Assembly (NCBI RefSeq): GCF_030272695.1
Contig: NZ_JARFYN010000004.1
Coordinates: 62,001-126,000 of the forward strand
Direction: 5' to 3'
Source: Martinezella calliandrae
GTDB lineage: Bacteria; Pseudomonadota; Alphaproteobacteria; Rhizobiales; Rhizobiaceae
DNA length: 64,000 nucleotides
A program made the translations under genes and the position numbers. The notes under the pieces are model-generated. The model saw only the letters and a list, made by a program, of their open reading frames with translations, was not told the origin of the DNA and did no database searches. Shown in pieces: positions 18,103-27,549 of the stretch (within the stretch, counting starts at the first letter, position 1; each line of letters begins with the position of its first letter).

Positions 18103-18119
18103 GGCTCTCATCCCCCAAG

Positions 18120-18240
18120 CATATAAAACCACAAAAAACTTGATTTTCAGTTATTTTTATTTGGAAATATTACTAATTGTTTCCGGTATATTTCTGAATT
18201 TACATTAAAATATAAATATTTTTCCATGTAAAATGCGGAG
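18120..18240. promoter_or_regulatory. AT-rich promoter island
   Basis: About 120 bp are strikingly AT-rich compared with the surrounding GC-rich DNA, with runs such as TAAAATATAAATATTTTT. TTTACAT at 18199-18205 and ATGTAAA at 18226-18232 form a 7-bp inverted repeat. The island lies upstream of the GGDEF-EAL gene and just past the end of galE. AT-rich islands of this type are bound by MucR/Ros-like silencers in rhizobia; such binding here is inference. Confidence 0.4.
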
Positions 18241-18243
18241 CTG

Positions 18244-19278
18244 TCAGACGCTTGGCGCTGCGAACACCTTATGCAAGCCACTTACGTCGAAACCGGATTT
18301 GTGCGCGAGGTAGATTTCCCACTCCAGCGATGAGCGCACGATCGTCTCCATGCAGTTGTATTTCGGCGCCCATCCCAGTTCGCGCTGAGCGAGGGTTGCG
18401 TCGGCGACAACGCTGGCGGCGTCCCCGGGTCGACGCGGTGCCATATGAATGCGGAAGGCTCGGCCATAGACCCGCGTGACCATGTTCAGGACGTCGAGCA
18501 CCGAATAGCCCGTGCCATAACCGCAATTTGCTACAATCGGCCGGCCGCCGCTTCTCAGATGCTGCAGCGCCATCAGATGTGCTTCGACGAGATCGGAGAC
18601 GTGGATGTAGTCGCGCACGCCAGTGCCGTCATGTGTCGGATAATCGGTGCCATAGATATCTACCTGGCGGCGCCGACCGAGGGCCGCTTCGCAGGCAACC
18701 TTGACAAGATGGGTAGCGCCATCGGTCGATTGACCGGCCCGACCCTTTGGATCGGCGCCGGCAACGTTGAAATAGCGTAGAGCCACATAGCGGAAATCAT
18801 AAGCGGCGGCAGCATCGTGCAGCATTAATTCCGACATCAACTTGGATTGCCCATAGGGTGTTTCTGGGCGCAGCGGCGCGCTTTCCCGCACCGGTTCGCT
18901 GGAGGGCTGCGGGCCGTAGACAGCGGCGGTGGAGGAGAAGACCAAGTGGCGAATGCCGGCCTTGATCGCGGCGCTCGTCAGGACACGGGTTTTACCGGTG
19001 TTGTTGTCATAATAGGCAAGCGGGTCTTCAATCGACATCGGCACGACGGCGGAACCGGCGAAATGAATGATGGCGTCGATATCGTTTTCCGCGAAGATCT
19101 CCTGCAGCAATGCTTCATCGGCGACATCGCCGAGATAGAAGCGCGCCGCCGGTGCGACCGCCCAACGAAAGCCGGTGGAAAGACGGTCGATAACGACGAC
19201 ATCCTCGCCGGCATCCAGCAATTTCCAGACCATGTGGCTGCCGATATATCCGGCACCGCCCGTCACCAACACTGTCAT
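18244..19278 (-). CDS. galE: UDP-glucose 4-epimerase
   Basis: This 344-residue short-chain epimerase interconverts UDP-glucose and UDP-galactose for polysaccharide synthesis; in rhizobia this gene is often called exoB. The NAD-binding GGAGYIGSH is at 7-15, FSSTAAVYG at 114-122 and the YxxxK catalytic pair at Tyr142 and Lys146. Length fits GalE. AGGGGCGCGAAGA precedes the ATG. The gene stands alone with no exopolysaccharide cluster beside it. Confidence 0.92.
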   Translation of the reverse strand: MTVLVTGGAGYIGSHMVWKLLDAGEDVVVIDRLSTGFRWAVAPAARFYLGDVADEALLQEIFAENDIDAIIHFAGSAVVPMSIEDPLAYYDNNTGKTRVLTSAAIKAGIRHLVFSSTAAVYGPQPSSEPVRESAPLRPETPYGQSKLMSELMLHDAAAAYDFRYVALRYFNVAGADPKGRAGQSTDGATHLVKVACEAALGRRRQVDIYGTDYPTHDGTGVRDYIHVSDLVEAHLMALQHLRSGGRPIVANCGYGTGYSVLDVLNMVTRVYGRAFRIHMAPRRPGDAASVVADATLAQRELGWAPKYNCMETIVRSSLEWEIYLAHKSGFDVSGLHKVFAAPSV

Positions 19279-19448
19279 TCTTCGCGCCCCTGCAAAGTGA
19301 TATGAGGAGCATATGAAGCCCGCTTTCTTACGGATTTGATTAAAAGCAGGGGTTGAGTTGGTTCATGCGAAGGGAAGATTGCTCCTATGGTTAGGCGGTG
19401 TTTTCGTGGATTGGTCGGATTTTATCGATCTCAGAGCGGCGCACGAAA

Positions 19449-19470
19449 AACCCGGTGCAACGGCCGGGTT
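19449..19470 (-). terminator. Rho-independent terminator of the aminotransferase gene
   Basis: On the minus strand AACCCGG and CCGGGTT pair around an 8-base loop, followed directly by TTTTTCG. It begins 31 bases after the aminotransferase stop codon. Stem and T-run are both visible. Confidence 0.75.
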
Positions 19471-19500
19471 CACTCAGTAAATCAGCGGGGAAATCCTGCC

Positions 19501-20667
19501 CTACAAATCCAGTATATACCGGCTTAGCCGTTCCGCAGCATCCGCCACCTGCGCAGGATTACGAAGGAAACAAGCGCGCATGAAGAGTTCGCCGCCCTTG
19601 CCGAAGGCCGTTCCAGGCGCCAGGCCGACGCCGGTTTTGTCGACGATATCGAGGGCGGCCTTGCGACTGTCGCTGACGCCGTCGATCTTCAGGAACGAAT
19701 AGAGCGCGCCATCCGGCTTCAGTGTGTGGACGCGGTTGGTGGCGATCAGCGCGTCGCAGAGGATGTCACGCGCGCGGGCCGCTTTGGCGATGTTGGAGCG
19801 GACAAAATCATCGCCTTCATTCAGCGCGGCAACCGCGCCTTTCTGCATGAACTGCGCTACACCGGAGGTCGAGTATTGCACAAGGTTTTCGATGACCTGC
19901 CCAAGCTCGGCTGGCGCCACGATCCAGCCGACGCGCCATCCAGTCATCGACCAGTTCTTCGAGAAGGAATTGACGAACAGGATCTTGTCGTCGGCTTCCT
20001 TGATGTCCAGGAAGCTCGGCGCGCGACCGCCAGCATAATAGTACAACGCATAGATTTCGTCGGCCATGATCCAGAGATCATGTTTGCGCGCGAGCGTCAG
20101 AATATCCCGGAGATCCTGGTGGGTCGCCGTCCAGCCCGTCGGGTTGGACGGGGTGTTGATGAAGAGACCCTTCGTCTTCGGCGTGATCGCCGCCTCAATG
20201 CGCTCGAGATCGAGCGACCATTTGCCGTGTTCGAACTGCAACGGCACGGGGACGGAGCGGGCGCCTGCAATCTCTAGCGCAGCGGCGATATTCGGCCAGG
20301 CTGGTGAGAGATAGACCATCTCATCGCCGGGAGACGTTATCGCCTGCACGGAAAGTTGGATCGCCTGCATGCCGGAGCCGACGACGTAGAAATGCTCCAT
20401 CGGCAGGGAGGTGCTGAAGTGCCGGCCATAATAATCGGCAAGTGCCTGGCGCAGCTCCGGGATGCCGCGCTGCCAGGTGTAGAAGGTTTCGCCAGCATTA
20501 AGCGAGGCCATGGCGGCGCGGTTGATGAAATCCGGTGTCGGCAGATCGCCCTCGCCGACCCACAGGGGCAGCAGGCCGTCGCGGCCACGGGCATAATTCA
20601 CAACTTCCACGATTCCGCTTTCGGGTGCGCCAAGCGCACGCGGGCTGAGGCTATCCAATATCGACAT
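19501..20667 (-). CDS. Class I/II pyridoxal-phosphate aminotransferase
   Basis: The 388-residue fold-type I aminotransferase shows NTPSNPTGW, the PLP-binding Lys near 237 in SFSKNWSMTGWRVGW, and a C-terminal Arg region near RACFLRNPAQVADAAERL. Such enzymes transfer the amino group from aspartate, aromatic or other amino acids to a 2-oxo acid; the substrate cannot be set from sequence. The ATG at 20667 follows GGAGACTTAGC. It is a single gene with its own terminator. Confidence 0.88.
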   Translation of the reverse strand: MSILDSLSPRALGAPESGIVEVVNYARGRDGLLPLWVGEGDLPTPDFINRAAMASLNAGETFYTWQRGIPELRQALADYYGRHFSTSLPMEHFYVVGSGMQAIQLSVQAITSPGDEMVYLSPAWPNIAAALEIAGARSVPVPLQFEHGKWSLDLERIEAAITPKTKGLFINTPSNPTGWTATHQDLRDILTLARKHDLWIMADEIYALYYYAGGRAPSFLDIKEADDKILFVNSFSKNWSMTGWRVGWIVAPAELGQVIENLVQYSTSGVAQFMQKGAVAALNEGDDFVRSNIAKAARARDILCDALIATNRVHTLKPDGALYSFLKIDGVSDSRKAALDIVDKTGVGLAPGTAFGKGGELFMRACFLRNPAQVADAAERLSRYILDL

Positions 20668-20813
20668 GCTAAGTCTCCGGTTTCCTGCTTCATAAAGCAG
20701 AACACTGGCCAAATCCTATGACTTTGCCTTAGCGACCGATCGATTTTTGTGATGAATAACGCCTCGGCCGTTGATCAGCCGAGCCTTGAAATCAGGGATT
20801 GCGAAAACGTGCT

Positions 20814-21248
20814 TCAGGCGGCGGGGCGCTTGGCCAAGAGGTCACGGATTTCCGTGAGCAACTGGACATCGGCGGGCGGCGGTGCGGCTTCGGCCGCCTT
20901 TTCCTCTTTGCGCGCGACCTGCTTTTGCAACGCGTTCACGCCCTTGACCATAAGGAATATAATCCAGGCGAGGATGAGGAAATTGATGAGGACGGTGATG
21001 AAATTGCCATAGGCGAAAACCGCGCCTTGCGCACGGGCGCCGGCCAACGTCGGCGCGTTGACAGCAGACGACAGGGGCAGAAAATGATTTGAAAAGTCAA
21101 AACCACCGAAAATCGCACCGACGATTGGCATGATGATATCTTCAACCAGCGACTTGACGATACCCCCGAACGCGCCGCCGATGATCACACCGACCGCGAG
21201 ATCCATGACGTTGCCACGAGCAATGAAAGCCTTGAATTCATTAAGCAT
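20814..21248 (-). CDS. mscL: Large-conductance mechanosensitive channel MscL
   Basis: This 144-residue channel opens under membrane tension to release solutes during osmotic downshock. It starts [31 protein letters not shown], the conserved N-terminal helix and pore helix, with a second membrane helix ([20 protein letters not shown]) and a charged C-terminal bundle. Length matches MscL. AGGGGACTGGTCA precedes the ATG. A hairpin of CTCGGC/GCCGAG at 20763-20783 lies beyond the stop and may serve as a weak terminator. Confidence 0.95.
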   Translation of the reverse strand: MLNEFKAFIARGNVMDLAVGVIIGGAFGGIVKSLVEDIIMPIVGAIFGGFDFSNHFLPLSSAVNAPTLAGARAQGAVFAYGNFITVLINFLILAWIIFLMVKGVNALQKQVARKEEKAAEAAPPPADVQLLTEIRDLLAKRPAA

Positions 21249-21405
21249 TGACCAGTCCCCTTCGCGTTGCCGTTGAATTCACTAGGAACGATTAGCACCA
21301 TCTTTTTCTTTATTTTTCAACAGCAAATTGGCCGGAGGCGCGGCTCGGGCGCTCATATCCCAAGGGAATCATCTTTCCGGCATCTTTTAAGTGCGCATGC
21401 TGGAA

Positions 21406-21966
21406 CTAATCAGTTTTCTCTGGCATCACCCGTGAAACCAGGCCGCGAACGTAGTCGTTGCTCGGCACCTGATCGAAGAGAATGCGGTACATGATCGGCG
21501 AGACGACGTAGTCCATCAGTTCGGTGAGCGTCGGGAATGCCTCGCCCCTCTCTTGCGCACGGGCCACGATGACGCGCAATTGTTGTTGGGTATAAATGCA
21601 GCACTTCTCCGCATTTGCGGAGTCGGATACCGCCAGGACATCGCGGATCATTTGCCGGCCGGCGCCGGACGACATTTCGTCGGCATACTGCTCGGCCCAG
21701 GCCTGCAGGTCGTTCCTGGCGCTACCTGTTTTGGGCGGCTCCGTTTCCGGCTGCAGGTGCGAGGCTGCCACATCGGCGAGAAGCTCCTGCAGGTCACCCC
21801 AGCGGCGATAGATCGTCGATGGCGTCACATTGGCGCGCTGCGCGATGAGCGGAATCGTCACGTCGGCACGATTCATTCCGGCCAACATATCACGAACTGC
21901 CTGATGCACCGCGGCCTGAACTCTGGCACTGCGCCCGCCAGGACGCGGATTTTCCTTTGAGACCAT
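21406..21966 (-). CDS. TetR-family repressor
   Basis: The 186-residue protein has a TetR HTH, IPLIAQRANVTPSTIYRRWG, at about residues 37-56, followed by a helical ligand-binding domain. It is divergent from an MFS exporter gene, the classic layout in which the repressor binds the shared promoter and is released by the exporter's substrate. The ATG at 21966 follows AAGG; a more upstream start (22002) lacks a ribosome site. Confidence 0.88.
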   Translation of the reverse strand: MVSKENPRPGGRSARVQAAVHQAVRDMLAGMNRADVTIPLIAQRANVTPSTIYRRWGDLQELLADVAASHLQPETEPPKTGSARNDLQAWAEQYADEMSSGAGRQMIRDVLAVSDSANAEKCCIYTQQQLRVIVARAQERGEAFPTLTELMDYVVSPIMYRILFDQVPSNDYVRGLVSRVMPEKTD

Positions 21967-22018
21967 AACCTTATGCCAATCTTTCCCTTTGTCGCCGATC
22001 ATGCATCAAAACGCTCTT

Positions 22019-22033
22019 GCGTTTCACTAACGC
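22019..22033. promoter_or_regulatory. Possible TetR operator
   Basis: GCGTT-TCACT-AACGC is a 5-bp dyad in the 144-bp space between the divergent TetR and MFS genes. TetR operators are usually longer dyads, so this is a weak candidate. It is reported because of its position. Confidence 0.3.
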
Positions 22034-22110
22034 GAATTATTTGCTTTTATCTGCATGACACACTACGTATGCTTAACGCAATATTTTAGCTTTTAGCCAG
22101 GATGTAGTCG

Positions 22111-23388
22111 ATGACCATGCTCGAATCCACCGCCAATTCGCCGCAGCCATCGGGCCGCCGGATGGCACCGCTCTTTCATGCCGCTAGCAGCGCCACTTTC
22201 TTTGCTGCCTCTTCCGCGCCGACGCCGCTTTACCGAGTCTACCAGCAGGTATTCGCCTTCTCGCCGGTGTTGATCACGGTGATCTTCGCCGTTTATGCGC
22301 TCGCTCTCCTCATCTCGCTCCTGATCGTCGGTTCGATCTCCGATCACCTCGGACGCCGGCCGGTGATCTTTGCTTCGCTTCTGCTTAATATGGTGGCGAT
22401 GGCACTGTTTTTAATGGCCGACGGTCCGAATTGGCTGATTGCCGCACGCATCGTGCAAGGCTTCGCTACAGGCGCAGCAGCAGCCTCGATCGGCGCCGCG
22501 CTTGTCGATCTCGATCCAGCCAAGGGTTCGGTGACGAACAGCATAGCGCCGCTGGCCGGCATGGCAGTCGGCGCGCTTGGAACCAGCGCCCTGGTACAAT
22601 ACGCGCCGGCGCCGACACTTCTCGTCTACGCGATCGTGCTCGTGCTTCTCGTGGTCCAAGCCATCCTGATTTGGGCGACGCCTGAGACGACCCGCCGCCG
22701 AACCGGCCTCATCGCCTCGCTGAAGCCGGAGGTGGCTGTTCCACCGCAGGTCCGCCGGTCGCTGCTGGCGCTGACACCGGTCAATGTCGCGGTCTGGGCG
22801 CTTGGCGGCTTCTATCTTTCGCTAGTCCCGTCATTGATCAGCGCCACAACGGGCAACACCGCACCCCTCGTCGGCGGCTCGGTCGTTGCTGCGCTGACCA
22901 TCAGCGGCGCTGCCTCCGTGTTTTTGCTACGCAAAAAACCTGCGGCAACCGCGCTGACCTTCGGAATATCGACCATGACCCTCGGCGTTCTCGCCGTGGT
23001 CGCTGGCGTGCATTCGGCCGAGGTGCCAATCCTTATCGTCGGAACGCTGATTGCAGGCGCCGGATTCGGCGCCAATTTCCTGGGTGCCGTGCGCAGCATC
23101 ATGCCACTGGCCAAGCCCGACGAACGCGCCGGCCTGCTGTCAGCTTTCTACATCCAAAGTTACCTCGCCTTCAGCCTCCCCGCCATTTTGGCCGGCTTCC
23201 TGTCGAAGGCGGTCGGGTTTACGGCAACGACGGACATCTATGCCGCCGCGATTCTGGTCTTGGTCGGCAGCGGCGTGATGGCGTTGAGGGCCGGGCGGGA
23301 GAAGGTCGCTGCGTGCGCCCCCAGCTACGGCTTTAGCCCCAACTCCGCCAATCCGCTGCCGTCCTTGGCGAAGGGGACCGATGTGTGA
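22111..23388 (+). CDS. MFS drug/metabolite exporter
   Basis: The 425-residue protein has about twelve membrane helices and the MFS motif A equivalent SISDHLGRRPVI between helices 2 and 3. It is probably a proton-driven exporter of a small toxic molecule and is controlled by the divergent TetR. Its last 64 bases overlap the convergent SnoaL-like gene, so its hydrophilic C-terminus (after LRAGREKVAA) may be an extension gained by loss of an earlier stop. An ATG six bases downstream is an alternative start. Confidence 0.88.
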   Translation: MTMLESTANSPQPSGRRMAPLFHAASSATFFAASSAPTPLYRVYQQVFAFSPVLITVIFAVYALALLISLLIVGSISDHLGRRPVIFASLLLNMVAMALFLMADGPNWLIAARIVQGFATGAAAASIGAALVDLDPAKGSVTNSIAPLAGMAVGALGTSALVQYAPAPTLLVYAIVLVLLVVQAILIWATPETTRRRTGLIASLKPEVAVPPQVRRSLLALTPVNVAVWALGGFYLSLVPSLISATTGNTAPLVGGSVVAALTISGAASVFLLRKKPAATALTFGISTMTLGVLAVVAGVHSAEVPILIVGTLIAGAGFGANFLGAVRSIMPLAKPDERAGLLSAFYIQSYLAFSLPAILAGFLSKAVGFTATTDIYAAAILVLVGSGVMALRAGREKVAACAPSYGFSPNSANPLPSLAKGTDV

Positions 23389-23768
23389 TCGTGGGCGATC
23401 TTCCAGACACCGGCTTCCTTTCTGAGGCCGAGCGTCTGACGGAACCAGAGATCGACCTTGGTGCCGTCGGCCTTAGTGCCTAGCATGTGTGTCAGGCCGC
23501 TCCAGAAGGCGATATCCCCGCCGATCGTCAGTTTCTGGTCTTCGACATCGCCTGCAATCGGCCCCTGCCAGGTATCGAACCAGCCTTGCAGGCCGGCCTG
23601 ATCCTTACCCTTATATTGCAGAGGTGCCGCCAGAGTGAATTCCACGATGTCGTCGGTCACATGCGACAGGACGCCGGCGGCGTTCTTTTCACCTAAGGCC
23701 ATCGCCCAATCGACCAGCATGGCAAAGATGGCGTCGGCTTCTTTTCGGCTTCCGATAATTTCGGCCAT
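23325..23768 (-). CDS. SnoaL/NTF2-like domain protein
   Basis: The 147-residue protein has the cone-shaped NTF2-like layout: an N-terminal helix region (EADAIFAMLVDWAMALGEKN), a strand pair with HVTDDIVEFTLAAPLQYKGKD, and WFRQTLGLRKEAGVWKIAHDHTSVPF, the usual end of SnoaL-like proteins. The family includes small enzymes and ligand binders, and function is unassigned. It is a single leftward gene whose 3' end overlaps the convergent MFS gene by 64 bp. GAGGAGACGAATA precedes the ATG. Confidence 0.85.
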   Translation of the reverse strand: MAEIIGSRKEADAIFAMLVDWAMALGEKNAAGVLSHVTDDIVEFTLAAPLQYKGKDQAGLQGWFDTWQGPIAGDVEDQKLTIGGDIAFWSGLTHMLGTKADGTKVDLWFRQTLGLRKEAGVWKIAHDHTSVPFAKDGSGLAELGLKP

Positions 23769-23817
23769 TATTCGTCTCCTCGGTTTGATGGAACCAAGCA
23801 GAGGACGAATGGAAAGA

Positions 23818-23837
23818 GCCGCCCCGACAGGAGCGGC
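23818..23837 (-). terminator. Terminator after fadB
   Basis: On the minus strand GCCGCTCC and GGGGCGGC pair around TGTC with one wobble, followed by TCTTTCC. It lies about 50 bases past the fadB stop and before the SnoaL gene. On the plus strand the same stem is followed by CCTTTATTTT, so it may work both ways. Confidence 0.6.
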
Positions 23838-23888
23838 CCTTTATTTTCCCAGGACTGATCGGCATGTTCTCGCGTAAAGAACGCTCTT

Positions 23889-26099
23889 TTATGCCGCTGT
23901 TTTCACGCCATACGGGTCAAACCGCCCATAAAATGTCTCGCCTTTCGCCGCCATATCCCTCAGCAAAGCTGTCGGATTGAAATGCTGTCCGTAAGCCTCT
24001 GCTAACGTTTCGCAAAGTCCAACGAAAGCCTTGACGCCCATGCCGTCTACGTAGGAGAGCGCACCACCGGTGTAAGGGGCGAAGCCGAAGCCGAGGATGG
24101 AGCCAACATCGGCTTCGCGCGGATCGGTGACGATGCCGTCTTCCATGGTGCGAGCGGCTTCCAGCGCGATAGTGACGAGGAAGCGTTGCTTCAGGACGTT
24201 GACGTCGATCTCATCGGCCTTCTTCTGCGGATACAGATCCTTCAAGCCCGGCCAAAGCAACTTCTTGGCCGGTTTGGGTGGATAATCGTAAAAGCCCTTT
24301 GAATTCTTGCGTCCGAAGCGGCCTTCGCCTTCCACGAGCCGTGTAATCAACTGCATATGTCTGCCATCAACGGCCTTGTCGCCGAGGTCAGCGACGGCAG
24401 CCTTGAGGATCTTCAGCGACAGGTCGATGGCGACCTCGTCGTTCAGCGCCAACGGCCCGACTGGCATGCCGGCCATCTTCGCGGCATTCTCGATCATCGC
24501 CGCCGGGACGCCTTCGCTCAGCATGTCGTAGGCTTCCGACATGTAGCGCAGGACGCAGCGGTTGACGAAAAAGCCGCGGGTGTCGTTGACGACTATCGGC
24601 GTTTTCTTGATGGCGGCGACGTAATCGAGCGCGACGGCGAGCGCGCGGTCGCCCGTTTCCTTGCCGAGAATGACCTCGGTCAACATCATCTTCTCGACCG
24701 GCGAGAAGAAATGGATGCCGATGAAGTCAGCCGGGCGTTTGGAATTCGTCGCAAGACCCGTAATCGGCAGTGTCGATGTGTTGGAGGCGAAGACGGCGCC
24801 AGCAGGCAGAACGGCTTCAACGGCCTCAATCACGGCTTTCTTGACGTCGCGATCCTCGAACACCGCCTCGATGACGAGATCGGCGTCGCTGAGATCGGCA
24901 TAATCAATCGAAGGCGTGATGCGGGAAAGCAGAGCCGCACCTTCGTCATTCGTAAACCGTCCCTTACCAATGGAGTCTTTAACCAAACCTTCCGAAACCG
25001 TCTTGCCCTTGGTCGCGGCTTCGATGTCGCGATCGATGAGCGTAACAAAGATGCCGGCGGCTGCCGTGACATAGGCGATCGAGGCGCCCATGAAACCGGC
25101 CCCGACAACACCAACTTTCTTCAGCTCGGTTTTCGGGTGTCCCGCCGGGCGACGGGCCCCCTTGCCGAGCTCCTGCATTGAGACGAACAGCGAGCGGATC
25201 ATCGAATAGGCTTCGGTCGTCTGCAGCACCTGGGTGAAATAGCGCTGCTCGATTTTGAGGCCGGTGTCGAAAGGCACCTGCAGGCCTTCATAGACACATT
25301 TGAGGATGGCAAGTGCCGCCGGATAGTTGCCCGATGTCTCACGGCGAAGGATTGCGGGTGCTGCCGGCCACAGCTGCGCCGCAGCCGGCGTCCAAATGCC
25401 GCCACCAGGCGCCTTGAAGCCCCTTTCGTCCCAGGGGGCGACGGGCTTCAGTCCTTCCTTGATCATCTGTTTGGCGGCCGGTATCAACTGATCCGGCTCG
25501 ACGACCTGATGCACCAGGTTCATTGCCTTGGCGCGTGCAGCCGACAGCGACTGGCCTGTCGTCATCATCTGCAGGGCCGATTGCGCATCGGTCAGCCGCG
25601 ACACGCGCTGCGTACCGCCGGCGCCGGGGAAAATGCCGACCTTGACCTCGGGTAAAGCGATCTTGACGCCCTTCGCATTCGACACCACACGGCCATGGCA
25701 AGCGAGCGACATTTCGAAGGCGCCGCCCATGCAGGTGCCGTTGATGGCGGAGACCCAGGGCTTGCCGCAAGTCTCGAGTTTGCGGAACAGGCCGGTCATG
25801 CGGCCGACGAGATCGAACAGCTTTTGCGCCGCCGTCGCTGGGTCCTTCGCCTTCTCATCCTGATAAAACGAGAACATCGATTTGATCATCGACAGATCGG
25901 CGCCGCCAGAGAAAGATGATTTGCCCGAAGTGATGACTACTCCCTTGATTGCTTTGTCTGCGACCGTTTCATCGATGATGGCATTCAGTTCGTCCATCAC
26001 CCCGACGGTGAAGACGTTCATCGATCTACCGGGCATGTCCCAGGTGACGAGTCCGATACCGTCCGCGTCGGTCTCGACGGTGAAATTGGTGTAAGCCAT
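23889..26099 (-). CDS. fadB: Fatty acid oxidation complex alpha subunit (enoyl-CoA hydratase / 3-hydroxyacyl-CoA dehydrogenase)
   Basis: This 736-residue bifunctional enzyme performs the hydration and NAD-dependent oxidation steps of beta-oxidation. The crotonase half shows SFSGGADLSMI, INGTCMGGAFEMSLACHGR and PEVKVGIFPGAGGTQR. The dehydrogenase half shows VGVVGAGFMGASIAYV near 328 and HFFSPVEKMMLTEVI. Length fits FadB/FadJ. It follows fadA by 15 bp with a strong AGGGGAGGGG site, so the two form one unit and the proteins probably form one complex. Confidence 0.95.
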   Translation of the reverse strand: MAYTNFTVETDADGIGLVTWDMPGRSMNVFTVGVMDELNAIIDETVADKAIKGVVITSGKSSFSGGADLSMIKSMFSFYQDEKAKDPATAAQKLFDLVGRMTGLFRKLETCGKPWVSAINGTCMGGAFEMSLACHGRVVSNAKGVKIALPEVKVGIFPGAGGTQRVSRLTDAQSALQMMTTGQSLSAARAKAMNLVHQVVEPDQLIPAAKQMIKEGLKPVAPWDERGFKAPGGGIWTPAAAQLWPAAPAILRRETSGNYPAALAILKCVYEGLQVPFDTGLKIEQRYFTQVLQTTEAYSMIRSLFVSMQELGKGARRPAGHPKTELKKVGVVGAGFMGASIAYVTAAAGIFVTLIDRDIEAATKGKTVSEGLVKDSIGKGRFTNDEGAALLSRITPSIDYADLSDADLVIEAVFEDRDVKKAVIEAVEAVLPAGAVFASNTSTLPITGLATNSKRPADFIGIHFFSPVEKMMLTEVILGKETGDRALAVALDYVAAIKKTPIVVNDTRGFFVNRCVLRYMSEAYDMLSEGVPAAMIENAAKMAGMPVGPLALNDEVAIDLSLKILKAAVADLGDKAVDGRHMQLITRLVEGEGRFGRKNSKGFYDYPPKPAKKLLWPGLKDLYPQKKADEIDVNVLKQRFLVTIALEAARTMEDGIVTDPREADVGSILGFGFAPYTGGALSYVDGMGVKAFVGLCETLAEAYGQHFNPTALLRDMAAKGETFYGRFDPYGVKTAA

Positions 26100-26114
26100 A
26101 GGTTTCCCCTCCCC

Positions 26115-27323
26115 TTAGACGCGTTCGACGATCGTGGCCGTGCCCATGCCAGCGCCGATGCAGAGTGTCACCAGCGCCCTGTTGAGATCGCGGCGCTCCA
26201 GTTCGTCCAGCACCGTGCCCAGGATCATCGCGCCGGTGGCGCCGAGCGGATGGCCCATGGCGATGGCACCGCCGTTAACGTTGATCTTGTCGTGCGGGAT
26301 ATCAAAAGCCTGCATGTAGCGCAGTACGACGGCTGCGAAAGCCTCGTTCAGCTCGAAAAGATCGATATCGGCGAGCGTCATGCCGCAGCGCTTCAACAGC
26401 TTTTCGGTCACATCGACCGGGCCGGTCAGCATGAGTGCCGGATCAGAGCCGATATTGGCGAAAGCCTTGATGCGGCCGCGCGGCTTCAGCCCCATGCTGT
26501 CTCCGCCGGCTTTCGAGCCGAGCAGCACGGCAGCGGCGCCATCGACGATGCCCGAGGAATTGCCCGCGTGGTGCACGTAGTTAATGCGCTCAACTTCCGG
26601 ATGCGCCTGGATGCCGACGGCTTCGAAGCCGCCCATCTCGCCCGGCATCTGAAAGGATGGATTGAGCGAGGCCAAGGCCTGCATATCGGTGCCCGGACGC
26701 ATATGCTCATCCTTGGCAAGGATCGTCAGGCCGTTGATGTCCTTCACCGGAATCACTGACTTGCTGAAATAGCCCTTGTCCCAGGCATTGGCCGCTCGCT
26801 TCTGGCTCTCGACCGCATAGGCGTCGACATCGACGCGGGAGAAGCCGTATTTGGTGGCGATCAGATCGGCTGAGACGCCTTGCGGCATGAAATAGGCCGG
26901 AAAGTTCACCGAAGGGTCCATGAACCAGGCGCCACCGGACATACCGAGGCCGACACGCGACATGCTCTCAACGCCACCGGCGATGACAATATCGTCGGCG
27001 CCCTGAGCGATCTTGGCCGCGCCGAAGTTCACCGCATCGAGGCCGGAGGCGCAGAAGCGGGAGATCTGCATGCCGGGCGCCGTGGTCGAATAGCCAGCTT
27101 CGAAGGCGGCGGCCTTTGGAATAACGGCGCCGGCGTCCATGACCGGATCGACACAGCCCATAATTATGTCGTCGACCGTCCTCGTGTCGAGGCCATTGCG
27201 GTCGCGGATCGCCTCCAGCGTCCTGGCGGCAAGGCGGACGGACGGCACCTCATGTAGCGCGCCGTCCTTCTTGCCGCGCCCGCGCGGCGTGCGCACATGG
27301 TCGTAAATAAAAACCTCTGTCAT
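26115..27323 (-). CDS. fadA: Acetyl-CoA C-acyltransferase (3-ketoacyl-CoA thiolase)
   Basis: The 402-residue thiolase cleaves 3-ketoacyl-CoA to acetyl-CoA and a shortened acyl-CoA, the last step of beta-oxidation. The nucleophile Cys91 is in RFCASGLD, the His of [16 protein letters not shown] and the second Cys of [13 protein letters not shown] complete the active site. AGGGAGATGAGAC precedes the ATG. It is the middle gene of fadE-fadA-fadB, separated from fadE by a RIME-like element. Confidence 0.94.
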   Translation of the reverse strand: MTEVFIYDHVRTPRGRGKKDGALHEVPSVRLAARTLEAIRDRNGLDTRTVDDIIMGCVDPVMDAGAVIPKAAAFEAGYSTTAPGMQISRFCASGLDAVNFGAAKIAQGADDIVIAGGVESMSRVGLGMSGGAWFMDPSVNFPAYFMPQGVSADLIATKYGFSRVDVDAYAVESQKRAANAWDKGYFSKSVIPVKDINGLTILAKDEHMRPGTDMQALASLNPSFQMPGEMGGFEAVGIQAHPEVERINYVHHAGNSSGIVDGAAAVLLGSKAGGDSMGLKPRGRIKAFANIGSDPALMLTGPVDVTEKLLKRCGMTLADIDLFELNEAFAAVVLRYMQAFDIPHDKINVNGGAIAMGHPLGATGAMILGTVLDELERRDLNRALVTLCIGAGMGTATIVERV

Positions 27324-27390
27324 GTCTCATCTCCCTGAGGCGGCAAGCCCCCTTCAATTCTACATACAGCGGCCAAAGGCCGCGAACTCC

Positions 27391-27542
27391 CCTTCTCCCC
27401 TCGGGAGAAGGTGCCCGGCAAGGCGGATGAGGGGCCGAAGTATCCAATCCCACGGGCCTTGACGGCAAGCGAAAGGCAGCCTTACCACGTAGCGCCCCTC
27501 AATCTGCGCGTTCCGCGCATCCTTCTCCCCGCCGGGAGAAGG
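27391..27542. repeat. RIME-like intergenic mosaic element
   Basis: Two small palindromes, CCTTCTCCC-CTC-GGGAGAAGG (27391-27411) and CCTTCTCCC-CGCC-GGGAGAAGG (27521-27542), bracket a unit that contains GGCGGATGAGGGGC and GCGCCCCTC. The same words occur in the element at 10308-10453. This is typical of Rhizobium intergenic mosaic elements. It sits inside the fadE-fadA interval. Confidence 0.7.
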
Positions 27543-27549
27543 TAAAGCT

